A stretch of DNA of 64,000 nucleotides, from contig OZ243980.1 of the NCBI GenBank assembly GCA_965214875.1, forward strand, positions 2,170,001-2,234,000, written 5' to 3'. The position numbers were made by a program, and so were the translations under genes. Source of the DNA: CBDAUN01 sp965214875. Lineage in GTDB: Bacteria; Pseudomonadota; Gammaproteobacteria; Arenicellales; JAJDZL01. Position 1 is the first letter of the stretch, and the number at the start of each line of letters is the position of its first letter. The notes beneath the pieces are model-generated. The model saw nothing but the letters and a program-made list of their open reading frames with translations, was not told the origin of the DNA and did no database searches. This document shows positions 34,378 through 44,209 of the stretch, piece after piece.

Positions 34378-37287
34378 CTATGAAATATCCAATTTTGTTG
34401 ATTTGCCGCCATGTACTGATGGTTCAGCGCACCATTGATTTCGGAGAACTTCCAAGTCGCTCATAACATCACTTGATAATCCAAGCAGATCAACGAGAAC
34501 GGCTTTATCCAATTGATACCGACTCTGATCCATCCAAGCTTGATTAGCGGGGAGAAAGTCAATTTCAGAGAGATCCGAAAGAATTGACTTTGCCCGTTTC
34601 AATTGACTTTTGCTGAGTTCACGCGGATCGATCACTAGCAAAGATGGCAAATTGGATATCGTTAAACGCGCTCTGCCCAATTGTTGCCGTGTGCCCAGCC
34701 ACCAAAAAGTCATGAGTCCCAAAGTGGTATTTGCCCAAAGCACAACCGGGGCAATCCACGACTCTTGATAAAGCCGATAGTTTGGCCATGCGGGGCCTCC
34801 CAAAGTCGGACGTTTGGTCAAGCAAGCAGTCAATGGTTGCGAATTTATTTGAAAATCCCGATTAAAATGAAGTGCGCTTGAGTTTTCATGCCATACTTTA
34901 TTCGCTTGTTCTTCGCAACCTAACCGCGGCTTCGCTCTCGAATCAGGATCAACGATCAGCTTCGTTTCTTCCTTTGCATTGTGGTGCCAAAGAGCTGGGT
35001 AGGTTGGCACTCCGTGCCAAGGTTCAATTTCAAAAGGACCGCGCGGAGAACCATCAGGATATCGTCCATTGATATCGCGATCAACCAATCCACGTTGTCC
35101 GATTAACGCAAGCGATGTAATCGGTATCGGAAGCGGATCCATGCGTTGGGGCAATTTCAAACCGCTTCGCAAAGAAAGCATCACTGAAACCAGATCAGTT
35201 TCTAAAATTCCGGAGGCACCTCCATGCTCCAATTCGGTTTGCACATACACACCAGCCCGATCTTTCTCCGTGAGATGCAAATGCCCAGAACCGGAATCGG
35301 TGCTTCTTGTAAATTTCGAAAATGATTGTTTCGAAATGAGATCAGCAACTGTGACAGCCTCAAGAATTGATCTAGGCCGTTGTCGCAGACTGACCATCAT
35401 CGCACAGTCGCTTGAAATCTTCTTGCGGGCAACCACTACCACTTCAGCCATTCCTGTATCTGCAGAAAAAGCTCGAAGCGTTGCACCCGTGTCAGCTATG
35501 GATACAACTGTTATGCCGCTGTAGTGCTTCTCAAGTATTTTTCGTGCATTTTTCCAGGAAGCGCCGCTAACGAAAGAAGCCGGCAGAATGAAAGCGGCAA
35601 CACCACCGGGTTTCAGCTTGCTATGCGCTAGATCTACAAAGTGCGAAGCGAGTCCGGCGTTGCCATTGCCAACTGGGCACTCAAGCTTATTCCGATATTT
35701 GCCCAGCGTTGCCGACATAATCCGCTGTTCGTCCCCCGTAGTCGCGAATCCCGCAAATGATGGCACCGGTATCGTTGTGCTTTCGTGGTTGGTCGGACGC
35801 GTGAAAGGAGGGTTCATGATGACTATATCGAAACTGTTGTTCGGAGCCTTGACATCGACTACGTTTTTCAATTCAGCGCCGCCTCCGCGCAATTGCTCAG
35901 CCCCGGTGCTATAAAGCGGCTTGATGGGGTCGTCTGAAAGCAAATCTAATGACCCAATAGCATGAGGCAGTCCTGTATTTTCCGGCTGCATGCCGTATGG
36001 CATTGTAAAAACTTGCGTTTTACCAAAAGTGATAGTCGGATGATGGCTCGCAATAACTGAAGTAGTAAGGTGTGTGGCGGCAGGCATGATGTCAGCGCCG
36101 AATAGTACCTGTTCTACCATTTTTGCGTGAAGCAAGCCATCGTCTCCTCCGCGACGACGATAGCGTACGGCCATTCGGTGATAAACTGCGGACAGCAATG
36201 TTCCGGTACCGCAAGCAAAGTCGGCTACTCGCAGCTGTTGAATTGCCTCCAAATCTGCCCAATCAACATCAAGTTGACTTACTGCCAGTTCAGCCGCAAA
36301 GTGGGCGCTCGAAGGCAAAGTGTAGAAAGTTGCGAGAAACTTGCGGTCATTGATTAGGCGTTGAAACATGATGCCAGAGAGGTCGTTCAGAGTCGTCGCA
36401 CCGATATTTGCTACCGCTTCTGCTGTTTCTACCAATCTTACGAGGTACATCCTTGTGTAGCGTTCCGGAATGCAGCCAAGCAGATCATGAGCGATCTTGA
36501 AGATAGGCCAGTAGTTGATTTTCAGTATGTCTTCCCAGCATTCTTGCATTTTACTTTTGGAAAGATATCCCCCTAATCCACGAGCTTCCTTTGGCTCCTT
36601 GACCCCATGCTCGCCGGCAATTGCCGTATGAAAGATCAGCGCATTTAGGATAATCGCCATTGCCATTCGGATGGTTTGCTCGCTATCTTCCTGGCAGAGT
36701 GTCTCGGCAATTCGGAGAAGGATGCTCGGAAATCCGCCGCTTTGTATGTTGTGCCGTAATTGCCATGCCGCATCCCTCACAGCATATTCAATAAGTTGCG
36801 TACCCTCGCTGACTATGCGTTCAGACAACGAAACCTGTTCTAACACATCGGCCAGCACATCGATTCCGCCAGTCAACCAGCCAGTTTCTGGCCAACGCGC
36901 AATCGTTGATTCATCTAGATACCCTCCGGTGAACACACACATGCGAAACTCGCCTGTTTTGATTCTTTTTTCAGGTTCGGCACCCTCACCAAGATGCTCC
37001 GGTATTCGTATTGCCACTGCAGCCTCTACACGCGCCCCTCCTTCATCAAGCACTTTACCGAGTCGATTCTTCGCGTCCAGTTCCACAGTATTAGCTGGTT
37101 CGTACTCCGTTTCGATCACAACCGGAATTCCATTGGGACACCTGACAACTATATCAGGACGCATGGCTGCGCTGCCCCTTAGGATGCGGGTATGCTCGGC
37201 AAAAACGGCATCTCGCCATTGGGGATTCTTTGTTTGCAACACACTCGCCAGTGCCCCATTTAGCGCGATTTCAACTATTCTGGACAT
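34378..37287 (-). CDS. Orphan N6-adenine DNA methyltransferase, 969 residues
   Basis: Large class I SAM-dependent methylase. Residues about 320-340 hold the type I/IIG-like entry segment MFQRLINDRKFLATFYTLP, motif I is VADFACGTGTLLSA (about 356-368) and the catalytic motif IV is NPPF (about 492-495). The C-terminal third could be a target-recognition domain. The first 130 residues contain PDIVVRCPNGIPVVIETEYE, reminiscent of a PD-(D/E)xK nuclease fold but without the lysine. ATG 37287 (MSRIVEIAL) is preferred; the frame is open to 37368. No restriction or specificity gene is adjacent; a MITE and an IS256-type element flank it. It could be a type IIG-like enzyme or an epigenetic orphan. Confidence 0.8.
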   Translation of the reverse strand: MSRIVEIALNGALASVLQTKNPQWRDAVFAEHTRILRGSAAMRPDIVVRCPNGIPVVIETEYEPANTVELDAKNRLGKVLDEGGARVEAAVAIRIPEHLGEGAEPEKRIKTGEFRMCVFTGGYLDESTIARWPETGWLTGGIDVLADVLEQVSLSERIVSEGTQLIEYAVRDAAWQLRHNIQSGGFPSILLRIAETLCQEDSEQTIRMAMAIILNALIFHTAIAGEHGVKEPKEARGLGGYLSKSKMQECWEDILKINYWPIFKIAHDLLGCIPERYTRMYLVRLVETAEAVANIGATTLNDLSGIMFQRLINDRKFLATFYTLPSSAHFAAELAVSQLDVDWADLEAIQQLRVADFACGTGTLLSAVYHRMAVRYRRRGGDDGLLHAKMVEQVLFGADIMPAATHLTTSVIASHHPTITFGKTQVFTMPYGMQPENTGLPHAIGSLDLLSDDPIKPLYSTGAEQLRGGGAELKNVVDVKAPNNSFDIVIMNPPFTRPTNHESTTIPVPSFAGFATTGDEQRIMSATLGKYRNKLECPVGNGNAGLASHFVDLAHSKLKPGGVAAFILPASFVSGASWKNARKILEKHYSGITVVSIADTGATLRAFSADTGMAEVVVVARKKISSDCAMMVSLRQRPRSILEAVTVADLISKQSFSKFTRSTDSGSGHLHLTEKDRAGVYVQTELEHGGASGILETDLVSVMLSLRSGLKLPQRMDPLPIPITSLALIGQRGLVDRDINGRYPDGSPRGPFEIEPWHGVPTYPALWHHNAKEETKLIVDPDSRAKPRLGCEEQANKVWHENSSALHFNRDFQINSQPLTACLTKRPTLGGPAWPNYRLYQESWIAPVVLWANTTLGLMTFWWLGTRQQLGRARLTISNLPSLLVIDPRELSKSQLKRAKSILSDLSEIDFLPANQAWMDQSRYQLDKAVLVDLLGLSSDVMSDLEVLRNQWCAEPSVHGGKSTKLDIS

Positions 37288-37423
37288 ATGTTTTTTTACT
37301 TTGGATTTGGGGCTGGAATAAATGGCACTTCGCGTTATTCTTGTATCGCAAAGCGCTAGAGGTCGCAAGCCATTTTATGGTTGGCGCGATGATAGTGGTC
37401 AAAACTGTAAATAAAATTTGAAG

Positions 37424-38474
37424 AGATATTGCCAAAAGTAGTGCTTGGCGGTCGGGCGGCATTCAAGCGGCCATCTGGTCGTTCGGGTGCTCCGCCTCGA
37501 TTCCGTCTTTGAATTGTACCCCTTCCACCACCTTTCCAAGCTTTCTAAATCCGCTCAGGCGCCGCCAGCGCCTTTCGGCGCATAGTCCGAGCTTGTGAAC
37601 ATCATGCGCCGGCGACTCAGGCACCCTCTGGAACGCTTCGTGCGGCGGCGGATCGTCGCGAACGTCGACTCGATCGGATTGGCGGTGCGGATGCTCTGCC
37701 AGCGGGCGGCCGGAAAGCCGCACAACGCCAGCAGCTCGTCGCGGTCCTCCGGCAGCTTCTCGGCCGCCTTCGGTTTCTTCTCGCCGCAGGTGTCGACAAA
37801 GCTCTTGAACGCGGCCTCGGCATCATCCCGGGTCTTAAGCCATCCAGATCTGCTGCAGCGCCTGATTCGCTCGGGGCTGGACGCTTTCGGGCAGGACGTT
37901 CAGGATGCTGCCCGTCTTGCGCAGCCGGCAGCGCCGGTGGCGGGTGTGCGGATACGCCTGGTCCAGCGCCGCCCAGAATCCCAGGGCCCCGTCGCCGACC
38001 GCCGCCAGGGCGCACAGCTTCGCGTCCTCGGCCCGAAGCCCGCAGCAGATCCCGTCCGCCCAGATGCAGGCCCAGCGGCGGTCGGACAGGTCCTCTCGGC
38101 GCCATTGCTCCATTTCCCCGTTCCACTGCTCCGCCGGGCGCGACACGCACGAGGCCGAGAACCCTTGCGCCTCGGGCCCCAGCAGAACCTGCAGGGTCTC
38201 GGCCATCTCGCCGCCGGCTCGCCCTTCAGATACAGCCACGGCACGAACGCCTCGACACTCGCGGCCTCCAGCGCCAGCATCCACCGCGCGCCCTCGCGCG
38301 CCATCTCGGCCAGCGAGTCGCGGAAATTGTCGTGCGCTTCAAGCGAAACAGGGCTGTTCTTGCTCATGAGTGGCATGCCTCTCTGTTTTGATAAGTAGAT
38401 TTTTCGAATCTGCAGTCAGACCAGTTGCGCCGCTTTTTTTCAACCCACGCCAAGCACTACTTTTGGCAATATCT
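37424..38474 (-). mobile_element. IS256-type (mutator) element with perfect terminal repeats
   Basis: 1,051 bases bounded by a perfect 27-base inverted repeat: it begins AGATATTGCCAAAAGTAG at 37424 and its complement ends at 38474. The interior is G+C rich. A diverged solo copy of the same repeat is at 15464-15489. No target duplication is evident. Confidence 0.85.
37463..38376 (-). pseudogene. Degraded IS256-type transposase
   Basis: Pieces in several frames: an N-terminal part from 38376 (SLEAHDNFRDSLAEMAREGARWMLALE), a middle part with LSDRRWACIWADGI, VGDGALGFWAALDQAYPHTRHRRC, and the C-terminus ERRWRRLSGFRKLGKVVEGVQF with KDGIE. Frameshifts and a shorter than normal length (about 400 residues expected) show it is dead, even though its ends are perfect. 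Confidence 0.78.
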
Positions 38475-38642
38475 AAACGAATTTAGCATTCAACAATACT
38501 ATTGCCTGGTTAAAAATCGAATAATATCAATTGTTTAATCACTCGAAATCGGTAGTTGCCGCGGACAATACACGATCACACCGACCAAAGCTGCGCGGCA
38601 ATCCCAAACCTCACCTTCACTTGGACCAGATGGTCGTCTAGT

Positions 38643-39065
38643 TTATGACTGGTTAAACGGGTTGATGATCGTAAGTTTCTCGATTATTTGACCATCCTGC
38701 AAGTCTTCGCTGTACAGAGTTCTGCACTTGGCTTCAAGTGCGGCGGCGACTATCAGACTATCGTAAAACGAAAATCTGTAACGCCGCATGATATCAAGCC
38801 CGCAACGATAGGTCCGGTTAGTCGGATTAACAGACCATAAAGGGATCAGCACGTCCTCAAGAAATTGATCTGCTTGCGCTGCTGTCGCGCCTAATTTGCT
38901 CGTGATCACATTGATTGTTTCCTGGACAACCTGATAACTGATGCAGCCAATCCCCTCTTTTACTGCCGATTGAATCAATTTCTCAGATCGCACACGCTTG
39001 TCATGATCAGCTTCGTCGAATACGTATATAAGCACATTTGAATCAATAAAGTATCTATCGCTCAT
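38643..39065 (-). CDS. PIN-domain toxin (VapC-like)
   Basis: 140-residue PIN ribonuclease. The acidic residues of the active site are D8 (FIDSNVLIY), E49 (VVQET), D102 (FYDSLIV) and D121 (LYSEDLQDG). VapC-type toxins cleave specific RNAs when not bound by the antitoxin. It overlaps the upstream antitoxin gene by 11 bases, the usual coupling. The pair lies next to the IS256-type element. Confidence 0.88.
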   Translation of the reverse strand: MSDRYFIDSNVLIYVFDEADHDKRVRSEKLIQSAVKEGIGCISYQVVQETINVITSKLGATAAQADQFLEDVLIPLWSVNPTNRTYRCGLDIMRRYRFSFYDSLIVAAALEAKCRTLYSEDLQDGQIIEKLTIINPFNQS

Positions 39066-39279
39066 TCATTTCCTCTCGAGAGAACTTGCGGCTGCCGGAA
39101 AAAATGCTAACTTGCAGTTCCCGGATCGTTTTAATGGCTCTTTCACTTTTTTGTTCGCGTCGCGCATAATTTTCTAACCACATTCGGAATTGCGCATTCA
39201 ATGTCGTGCGTTCGGCAACCGCACGTTCCCGCGCTTTTTCAATCAAATCAGCATCTGCACTGAGCGTTATGTTTTTCAT
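39055..39279 (-). CDS. Antitoxin of the PIN toxin
   Basis: 74-residue small protein with MKNITLSADADLIEKARERA, a ribbon-helix-helix-like DNA-binding start, and a C-terminal tail expected to bind the toxin. ATG 39279 has AGGTG upstream at good spacing; a GTG at 39288 is an alternative. The overlap with the PIN gene and gene order antitoxin-toxin fit a type II system. Confidence 0.82.
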   Translation of the reverse strand: MKNITLSADADLIEKARERAVAERTTLNAQFRMWLENYARREQKSERAIKTIRELQVSIFSGSRKFSREEMNER

Positions 39280-40363
39280 CACTTTCACCTCATTAAAATT
39301 ACACGATTATATTATGCACTGCTTTCGCGCGATTTCTGATAAGCCACGATATCAATCAGCAATTCTAGGGTAATATTTTCCATAGGCTTGGCTTCAATTT
39401 GGGTAGTATGAAGAGTTATCTGCAAACAATTTATTTCAGTCAACTGAAACCTGTGATATATCCGTCAACATCATCGCGCCGGTCAATCTTGTTACACGAT
39501 TTCGTCTGCCAGACTCTCAGAAAGACCGAGATGCCGTGATTGATGATATTCGAAACAGCTTTGAATTCATCTATTCTGCCTTGATAAGACGAGCCTCGCA
39601 TCTCGCAGTCCGGGTCCTGATGAAACTCGCAGGCCGTCTCCCGATTAGTTGCGCAAACTTGCAAGACTTGCTTGCTTTCGGACTTGCCGGCCGCGGCTTT
39701 AGCCTGTCGTCTCATCAATGCCCCTTCACTCCGACACTTTCCGCCTGTTTCCAGCCGACTCCGTCCGCTATAGCCCGATCAACAGGTCGGCATTCGCTTG
39801 ATTCTTGGCTGTAGCCGGAACGACCTGTTAGGTGACCGCTTCGTAGACCCTGCATTTTCGCGGCACATGATTCGCGTCACAGCTCTAGCCGCCCAAAACA
39901 ATCTCACATCGCCGTCAACGCGGGCACGCCGATGCCTCAGAAAAAACATCAAAAAGAACGTAACTGACTTCAGAAAGCTACTATCTCGCAAGTGTCGCCG
40001 ACTTCAGCGCAGATGGTCGCGGAAATCAGGCAACCGGAAGAGCCTTTGAAGGGTCGGGGGAAAAATTGAGAAACTTGAAGCTGGTATCAGCGGAATGCAA
40101 CAACTACACGACAAAGCATTTTAGGTCCCGCCGACAGGACAGATTGGATCGAGGAAAAACTGTCCAATATTCACAAATTGCCGGAACAGAAGGCGGGTCA
40201 ATCTGCAATTGCGCTTCGAAAAGCGTTTGCAACACTTGCCTTCCAACCCCATCCATCCTGACGGCGGAAAGCCATGCTGCGTTGCTGCAGATAAATGCTT
40301 TAGCAATCACCGCACCGCTAACCCGCATCAGCGGATGCGGAAAACGGCGCATTTTCTTACCTC
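39280..40363. other. Long gap without a supported gene
   Basis: Apart from the antitoxin upstream region, no frame here shows a recognisable family. A minus-strand frame at 39440-39718 has an AAGGGG ribosome-like site but odd composition. A hairpin CCGCATC/GATGCGG at 40323-40340, just past the tmRNA 3' end, could help end that transcript but has no T-run. Confidence 0.45.
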
Positions 40364-40731
40364 TGGTGGAGGTGGCGGGAATCGAACCCGCGTCCGCGAG
40401 CCCTCCTCGCACTGGCTCCTACATGCTTAGTCTATTCATCTTTACAAATGCCTGCGCCTGAATAGACAAGATCTTGCAAGCATCGGCCCCGCAGTGCCGA
40501 AACACCGGAAGTTTCGCATACCGGATTACGAGACATCCCGATACACTAGTCTGCGCAAATGTGACTCCATTTCATGCTACGCAAACTTAGCAATCAAGGA
40601 GTCTAGCAGCTAAGCTGCCAGAGCAAAGTTGTCGTCGTTGGCAACTAATTTTTTGCAGCGGATTTACGAGGTCACTGCACCTCGGCATGCTCCAATGGTT
40701 TTGTAACCCGCGTCGAAACCGAGTCACCCCC
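40364..40731 (-). ncRNA. ssrA: tmRNA
   Basis: Transfer-messenger RNA of about 368 bases. The 5' end reads GGGGGTGACTCGGTTTCGAC (minus strand, from 40731) and the 3' part GGTTCGATTCCCGCCACCTC ends with an encoded CCA at 40364. The tag frame at 40610-40642 encodes ANDDNFALAA followed by TAG. It rescues stalled ribosomes and tags the product for proteolysis. smpB lies upstream on the same strand. Confidence 0.97.
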
Positions 40732-40910
40732 AATTTAGAATCTTAATGCTAACACGAACTGCACCCGATCAGCATGCCTATCGTTTCGATCGGCATTTAT
40801 GCTGGGCAGCTACGACGCATAGATGCAACATGGACGCAGATTGAAGAAAATCAATGGAAATCCGCTAAATTCCGCAGCCAAAGCCAGCATCAGCACAGCA
40901 GCATCCGCTC

Positions 40911-41384
40911 CTATGCTTCGACCTCTCGCCTCTGGCGTTCTTGATCTCGCTGCTTTAATGCCGCACGCTTGTCATACAGTTTCTTGCCTTTGCCAAGCGC
41001 AAACTGGAGCTTCGCATGACCTTCTTCACTCCAATACATCTGCACTGGAACCAAGGTGTAGCCTTTGCGTTCAACCGCGCCGATCAGCCTATTGATTTGC
41101 GAACGATGCAGCAACAGCTTGCGGTCTCGCGTCGAATTCGCTTTCACATGAGTGGAGACAGACTTAAGCGGAGATATATGCGCTCCAATTAGGAAGATTT
41201 CGCTCCCTTGAGCCTTGACATAGCTCTCCTTGATATTCGCTCTTCCCTGTCGAATGCTCTTGACTTCCCAACCCTCAAGCACAATTCCTGCTTCGTATTT
41301 TTCTTCCAGAAAAAACTCATGCGAAGCCTTTCTGTTCGTGGCAATCGTATTTCCGCTGAACTGCTTTTTGATCTTTCTAGCCAT
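40911..41384 (-). CDS. smpB: SsrA-binding protein SmpB
   Basis: 157 residues with IATNRKASHEFFLEEKYEAGIVL, the hallmark GWEVKSIRQGRANIKESYV and the basic C-terminal tail GKKLYDKRAALKQRDQERQ. It binds tmRNA and brings it to the ribosome. The tmRNA gene follows 180 bases downstream on the same strand. In E. coli smpB and ssrA are likewise adjacent. Confidence 0.97.
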   Translation of the reverse strand: MARKIKKQFSGNTIATNRKASHEFFLEEKYEAGIVLEGWEVKSIRQGRANIKESYVKAQGSEIFLIGAHISPLKSVSTHVKANSTRDRKLLLHRSQINRLIGAVERKGYTLVPVQMYWSEEGHAKLQFALGKGKKLYDKRAALKQRDQERQRREVEA

Positions 41385-41557
41385 CTTCGATTAACACAAA
41401 AAGCTCGATGTGAGGCCGTATAGAATCAGAGACAATCGCAATTGGAACGGTCGCAGAAGACATGAGTCCAGTTCGCCGGCACCAACAACACCTGAAACAG
41501 CCAAGCAAGCAATCAACCCAAAAAGTTGAGACAGTACGCCAATGCGCTCCGGCGCTG

Positions 41558-42556
41558 CTAGCGGCGACGCCTGCGACGGCTACGCCGGTCATCAGGGGCG
41601 GCAGAGCTTTGAAACACCTCGCCCAGTTTTGCCTCGACATCCGGCACCGACGGCCGTTCGCCGGGGGCATAGCCGGACAAGGCATCCCGCATTTTGCATA
41701 CATGCTGCGGCTTGGTTCCGCAACAACCGCCAATAACTGTGGCACCAGCATCCCTCACCACCTGTGCATAGACAAACATCTGTTCCGGTGACGCAGAGTA
41801 TACGATCTTGTCTTCCACCCACTCTGGCACACCGCAGTTCGCTTTTGCGATCAGCGGAATCTTCCCGGCAGATGCCTGTTGCATTTCTAAAATAGCGGCA
41901 ACCGTCTGAGCCGGTCCTACTCCGCAATTGGATCCGACTGCAATCGGCTTGCGCTCCATGCCCAGGCAGCAACGGACTAGATCCGCCGGCATCAGCCCCA
42001 TCATCGTGCGCCCATTGGTATCAAAACTGGCATTAATGGTAAATGGGAGCTTGGTTCCATTTACCCCTTCGGCCGCCGCTTGAATCTCTTCAGTGGAAGA
42101 CATGGTCTCTATCCAGAGAATGTCGCATCCACCTCGCTCTAAAGCTTGAGCTTGCTCCGTAAAAGCTGCGACCGCCTCTTCGTACCGAACCTCGCCAAGC
42201 GGCGCGATTAGTTCGCCGATCGGACCGATTGAGCCTGCAACAAGCACCTCTCGACCCGCACGATCGGCTGCCTCGCGAGCGATTTTTGCGGCCTTTTCGT
42301 TCAATTCGCCTACCCGATTCTGGCTTTGATGCAACTTCAATCGCATTGCATTGCCACCGAATGTATTCGTCAATACAACATCCGATCCAGCCTTCACAAA
42401 ACTGTAGTTGAGCTCGAAAATCCGATCTGGGTAGTCTGCATTCCAAAGTTCGGGCGCATCTCCTGATATAAGCCCTTTATCAAATAGATTCGTTCCGGTG
42501 GCACCATCCATGATCACACACTCACCGTCTGCCATTTTTTTCAGTAATCCGGACAT
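41558..42556 (-). CDS. Betaine/methyl donor-homocysteine S-methyltransferase
   Basis: 332-residue Pfam homocysteine S-methyltransferase barrel. The N-terminus has VIMDGATGTNLF and LTNTFGGNAMRLK; the zinc-binding cysteines are in GSNCGVGPAQ and GGCCGTKPQH. It transfers a methyl group from betaine or S-methylmethionine to homocysteine, yielding methionine. The C-terminus is unusual: nine residues of nearly pure arginine (RRSRRRRRR). An O-acetylhomoserine sulfhydrylase gene lies 8 kb away. It is placed between smpB and the AAA+ pair. Confidence 0.87.
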   Translation of the reverse strand: MSGLLKKMADGECVIMDGATGTNLFDKGLISGDAPELWNADYPDRIFELNYSFVKAGSDVVLTNTFGGNAMRLKLHQSQNRVGELNEKAAKIAREAADRAGREVLVAGSIGPIGELIAPLGEVRYEEAVAAFTEQAQALERGGCDILWIETMSSTEEIQAAAEGVNGTKLPFTINASFDTNGRTMMGLMPADLVRCCLGMERKPIAVGSNCGVGPAQTVAAILEMQQASAGKIPLIAKANCGVPEWVEDKIVYSASPEQMFVYAQVVRDAGATVIGGCCGTKPQHVCKMRDALSGYAPGERPSVPDVEAKLGEVFQSSAAPDDRRSRRRRRR

Positions 42557-42906
42557 TTCAACAATCTAATGTAGTATGAGACATCCAATCGCAAGGTCGA
42601 TCAGATAGCGACGGTGCAAACTTTAATGGTGGCAAAATAGCAACTCCACAGGCATCGAAATTGTCGAATGCTCAGCAACCTGGATGCCGTCGAGTTTAAC
42701 CTGCGCATTGCCTTTGTTGAATGTTCGCCGGACACTCCCGGAACCTATGAATAACGACGTGAAAACAGTCTAAGTACGGCGCGACACAGCAGATAAATCA
42801 AGTATAGCACGGGATGCCATATCCCTATGCAAGCTGGCAGAAGATACCGATGCTTTTCGCACCGGCACACTTATTCGAACGACTTCGACCATGCACGCAG
42901 CTTGAC
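42557..42906. other. Gap without a supported gene
   Basis: No convincing frame, RNA gene or repeat was found in these 350 bases, which separate the homocysteine methyltransferase from the AAA+ pair. Confidence 0.5.
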
Positions 42907-44043
42907 TCGATCAATCCGGCGGCTGCAGCGAGCGCAAGTAGTCGCCGAACGACGGAATCGGAATCTTGTATTGACCCGGCATCCCCTTCGCAGGAGCCAG
43001 CACTCCCACATGCAGCGCATCAGCAATGAACTCGTCGGCGGTCTGACCTTTCTCGCCTCGTTCCGATTCTGTCAGCGAAGCAATTTCACCGGGCGACAAA
43101 GTGTCATGAAAAGGCCCTTCTTTCCGCCTTGCCTCCCATGCCAGCTGCCTGTACACGCTTGCATGGTACGAGCCTGAGTCAATTCTGGCATCGTAATACG
43201 CGTTTTTCCGCTCAGCGCCTCTCTCGACGGCTTCGGCCAGCAGACCCTCTTTAAGCGTGCCGCCGTTGGCGCGTATCACACGTCCCGCTGCCACGCCAAC
43301 CCGGTTGATGTGCTGCGGCCAGCCTTGAGACAGTTCCGCCAGAGCATCCGCCCACAGAGCTTGCTCTTTTTGCGTTCCGCTATAGTATGCCTTGAGCATG
43401 CGCCTGAACGACCTTTTGGAATCCTCAACCGACAGCGGCTCAAGATTCACGACCCGTTCGTCGGCAAGCCTCGACAAGCCGCATCGTGCCAACACCGCCT
43501 TGGTGTCGCTGAGTCCGAAAAACGCCGCGACCAACGAAATCCCCTGAGGGTCCAAATGCAAGCAACTCATAACCTGCTGGGTTGTCGGCTCCACCGGCGC
43601 ATTCTGCGCCTCATCGACAAAAACGACAAAGCGAACGTTTTCGAGCAGCGGGGCGGCTATGCTGAAAAGCCTTGCCGCCGTCATTTCAGAATCCAGGCGC
43701 TTCTTGGCATCCGGCTTGCCGCCGATTGAAATCCCGGCCACCGCAAATCCACGATCGGACAATTCTTCAAGAGTCCTTTTGCCAAAACTTATTAGACTCT
43801 CTATTTTTTGTGCGTTCTCGCTCGAAACGATCTTGGATAGTCGCTGACTCTCTTTCCCAACTGCGTCAATCAGAGCAGACATGACGTGCACAGGCGATCT
43901 TAAATCACCCGGATCAACCCGCACGGCGACCCAAGGATCTTCAGGCGTTGAGTGCCGCCTCACCGCCTCCATGCACTCCTGCATCAGCGCGGTCTTGCCA
44001 GCCCCGGGCGCACCTTGAAAGACCATGCTGCCTCCGCCAACAC
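42907..44043. repeat. Near-identical direct repeat, copy 1
   Basis: About 1,137 bases repeated at 44408-45544, offset 1,501 bases. Only one mismatch was noticed (42922 G versus 44423 A). It covers the P-loop and everything downstream in both AAA+ genes. Confidence 0.9.
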
Positions 44044-44209
44044 GCTTGTCCATAAGGCTATTGGCTGCATTTTGGAAAACTTCGTACTCGGCATCTCGGC
44101 CGGAAAAGAACGCCTCGCGCCCAACTTCGGCGCGGTCGGCCTGCCTGAGCCATACCTCTTCGTCAAGAGGTTCAGCTGGGAACGGTTTTGCAAAACTCAT
44201 TTGATCCAT
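42911..44209 (-). CDS. AAA+ ATPase, tandem copy 1
   Basis: 432 residues. An N-terminal segment (residues 1-57) is followed by Walker A GAPGAGKT (66-73), Walker B VVFVDEAQ (195-202), a GLSDTKAVLARCGLSRL sensor-like segment and a C-terminal winged-helix-like tail with IPIPSFGDYLRSL. The overall layout is Orc1/Cdc6- or TniB/ExeA-like, but the role is unknown. ATG 44209 (MDQMSFAKP) aligns with copy 2; the frame is open to 44305. From residue about 56 to the end it is nearly identical to copy 2 (Pro versus Leu near the last residues), while the N-terminus differs. Confidence 0.77.
   Translation of the reverse strand: MDQMSFAKPFPAEPLDEEVWLRQADRAEVGREAFFSGRDAEYEVFQNAANSLMDKRVGGGSMVFQGAPGAGKTALMQECMEAVRRHSTPEDPWVAVRVDPGDLRSPVHVMSALIDAVGKESQRLSKIVSSENAQKIESLISFGKRTLEELSDRGFAVAGISIGGKPDAKKRLDSEMTAARLFSIAAPLLENVRFVVFVDEAQNAPVEPTTQQVMSCLHLDPQGISLVAAFFGLSDTKAVLARCGLSRLADERVVNLEPLSVEDSKRSFRRMLKAYYSGTQKEQALWADALAELSQGWPQHINRVGVAAGRVIRANGGTLKEGLLAEAVERGAERKNAYYDARIDSGSYHASVYRQLAWEARRKEGPFHDTLSPGEIASLTESERGEKGQTADEFIADALHVGVLAPAKGMPGQYKIPIPSFGDYLRSLQPPD

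Noticed and set aside
39440..39718. Minus-strand frame of 92 residues with a ribosome-like site
   Set aside because: No family signal and odd composition; left undecided rather than called a gene.
40323..40340. CCGCATC/GATGCGG hairpin just past the tmRNA
   Set aside because: It has no T-run on the minus strand, so it is not called a terminator.
40066..40461. Plus-strand frame of 131 residues ending VEVAGIEPASASPP
   Set aside because: It runs antisense into the tmRNA gene; this kind of peptide is a well-known false translation of tRNA-like 3' ends.
42823..43177. Plus-strand frames of 116 residues repeated at 42827 and 44328
   Set aside because: They look like a repeated protein only because they are the opposite strand of the duplicated AAA+ gene ends.
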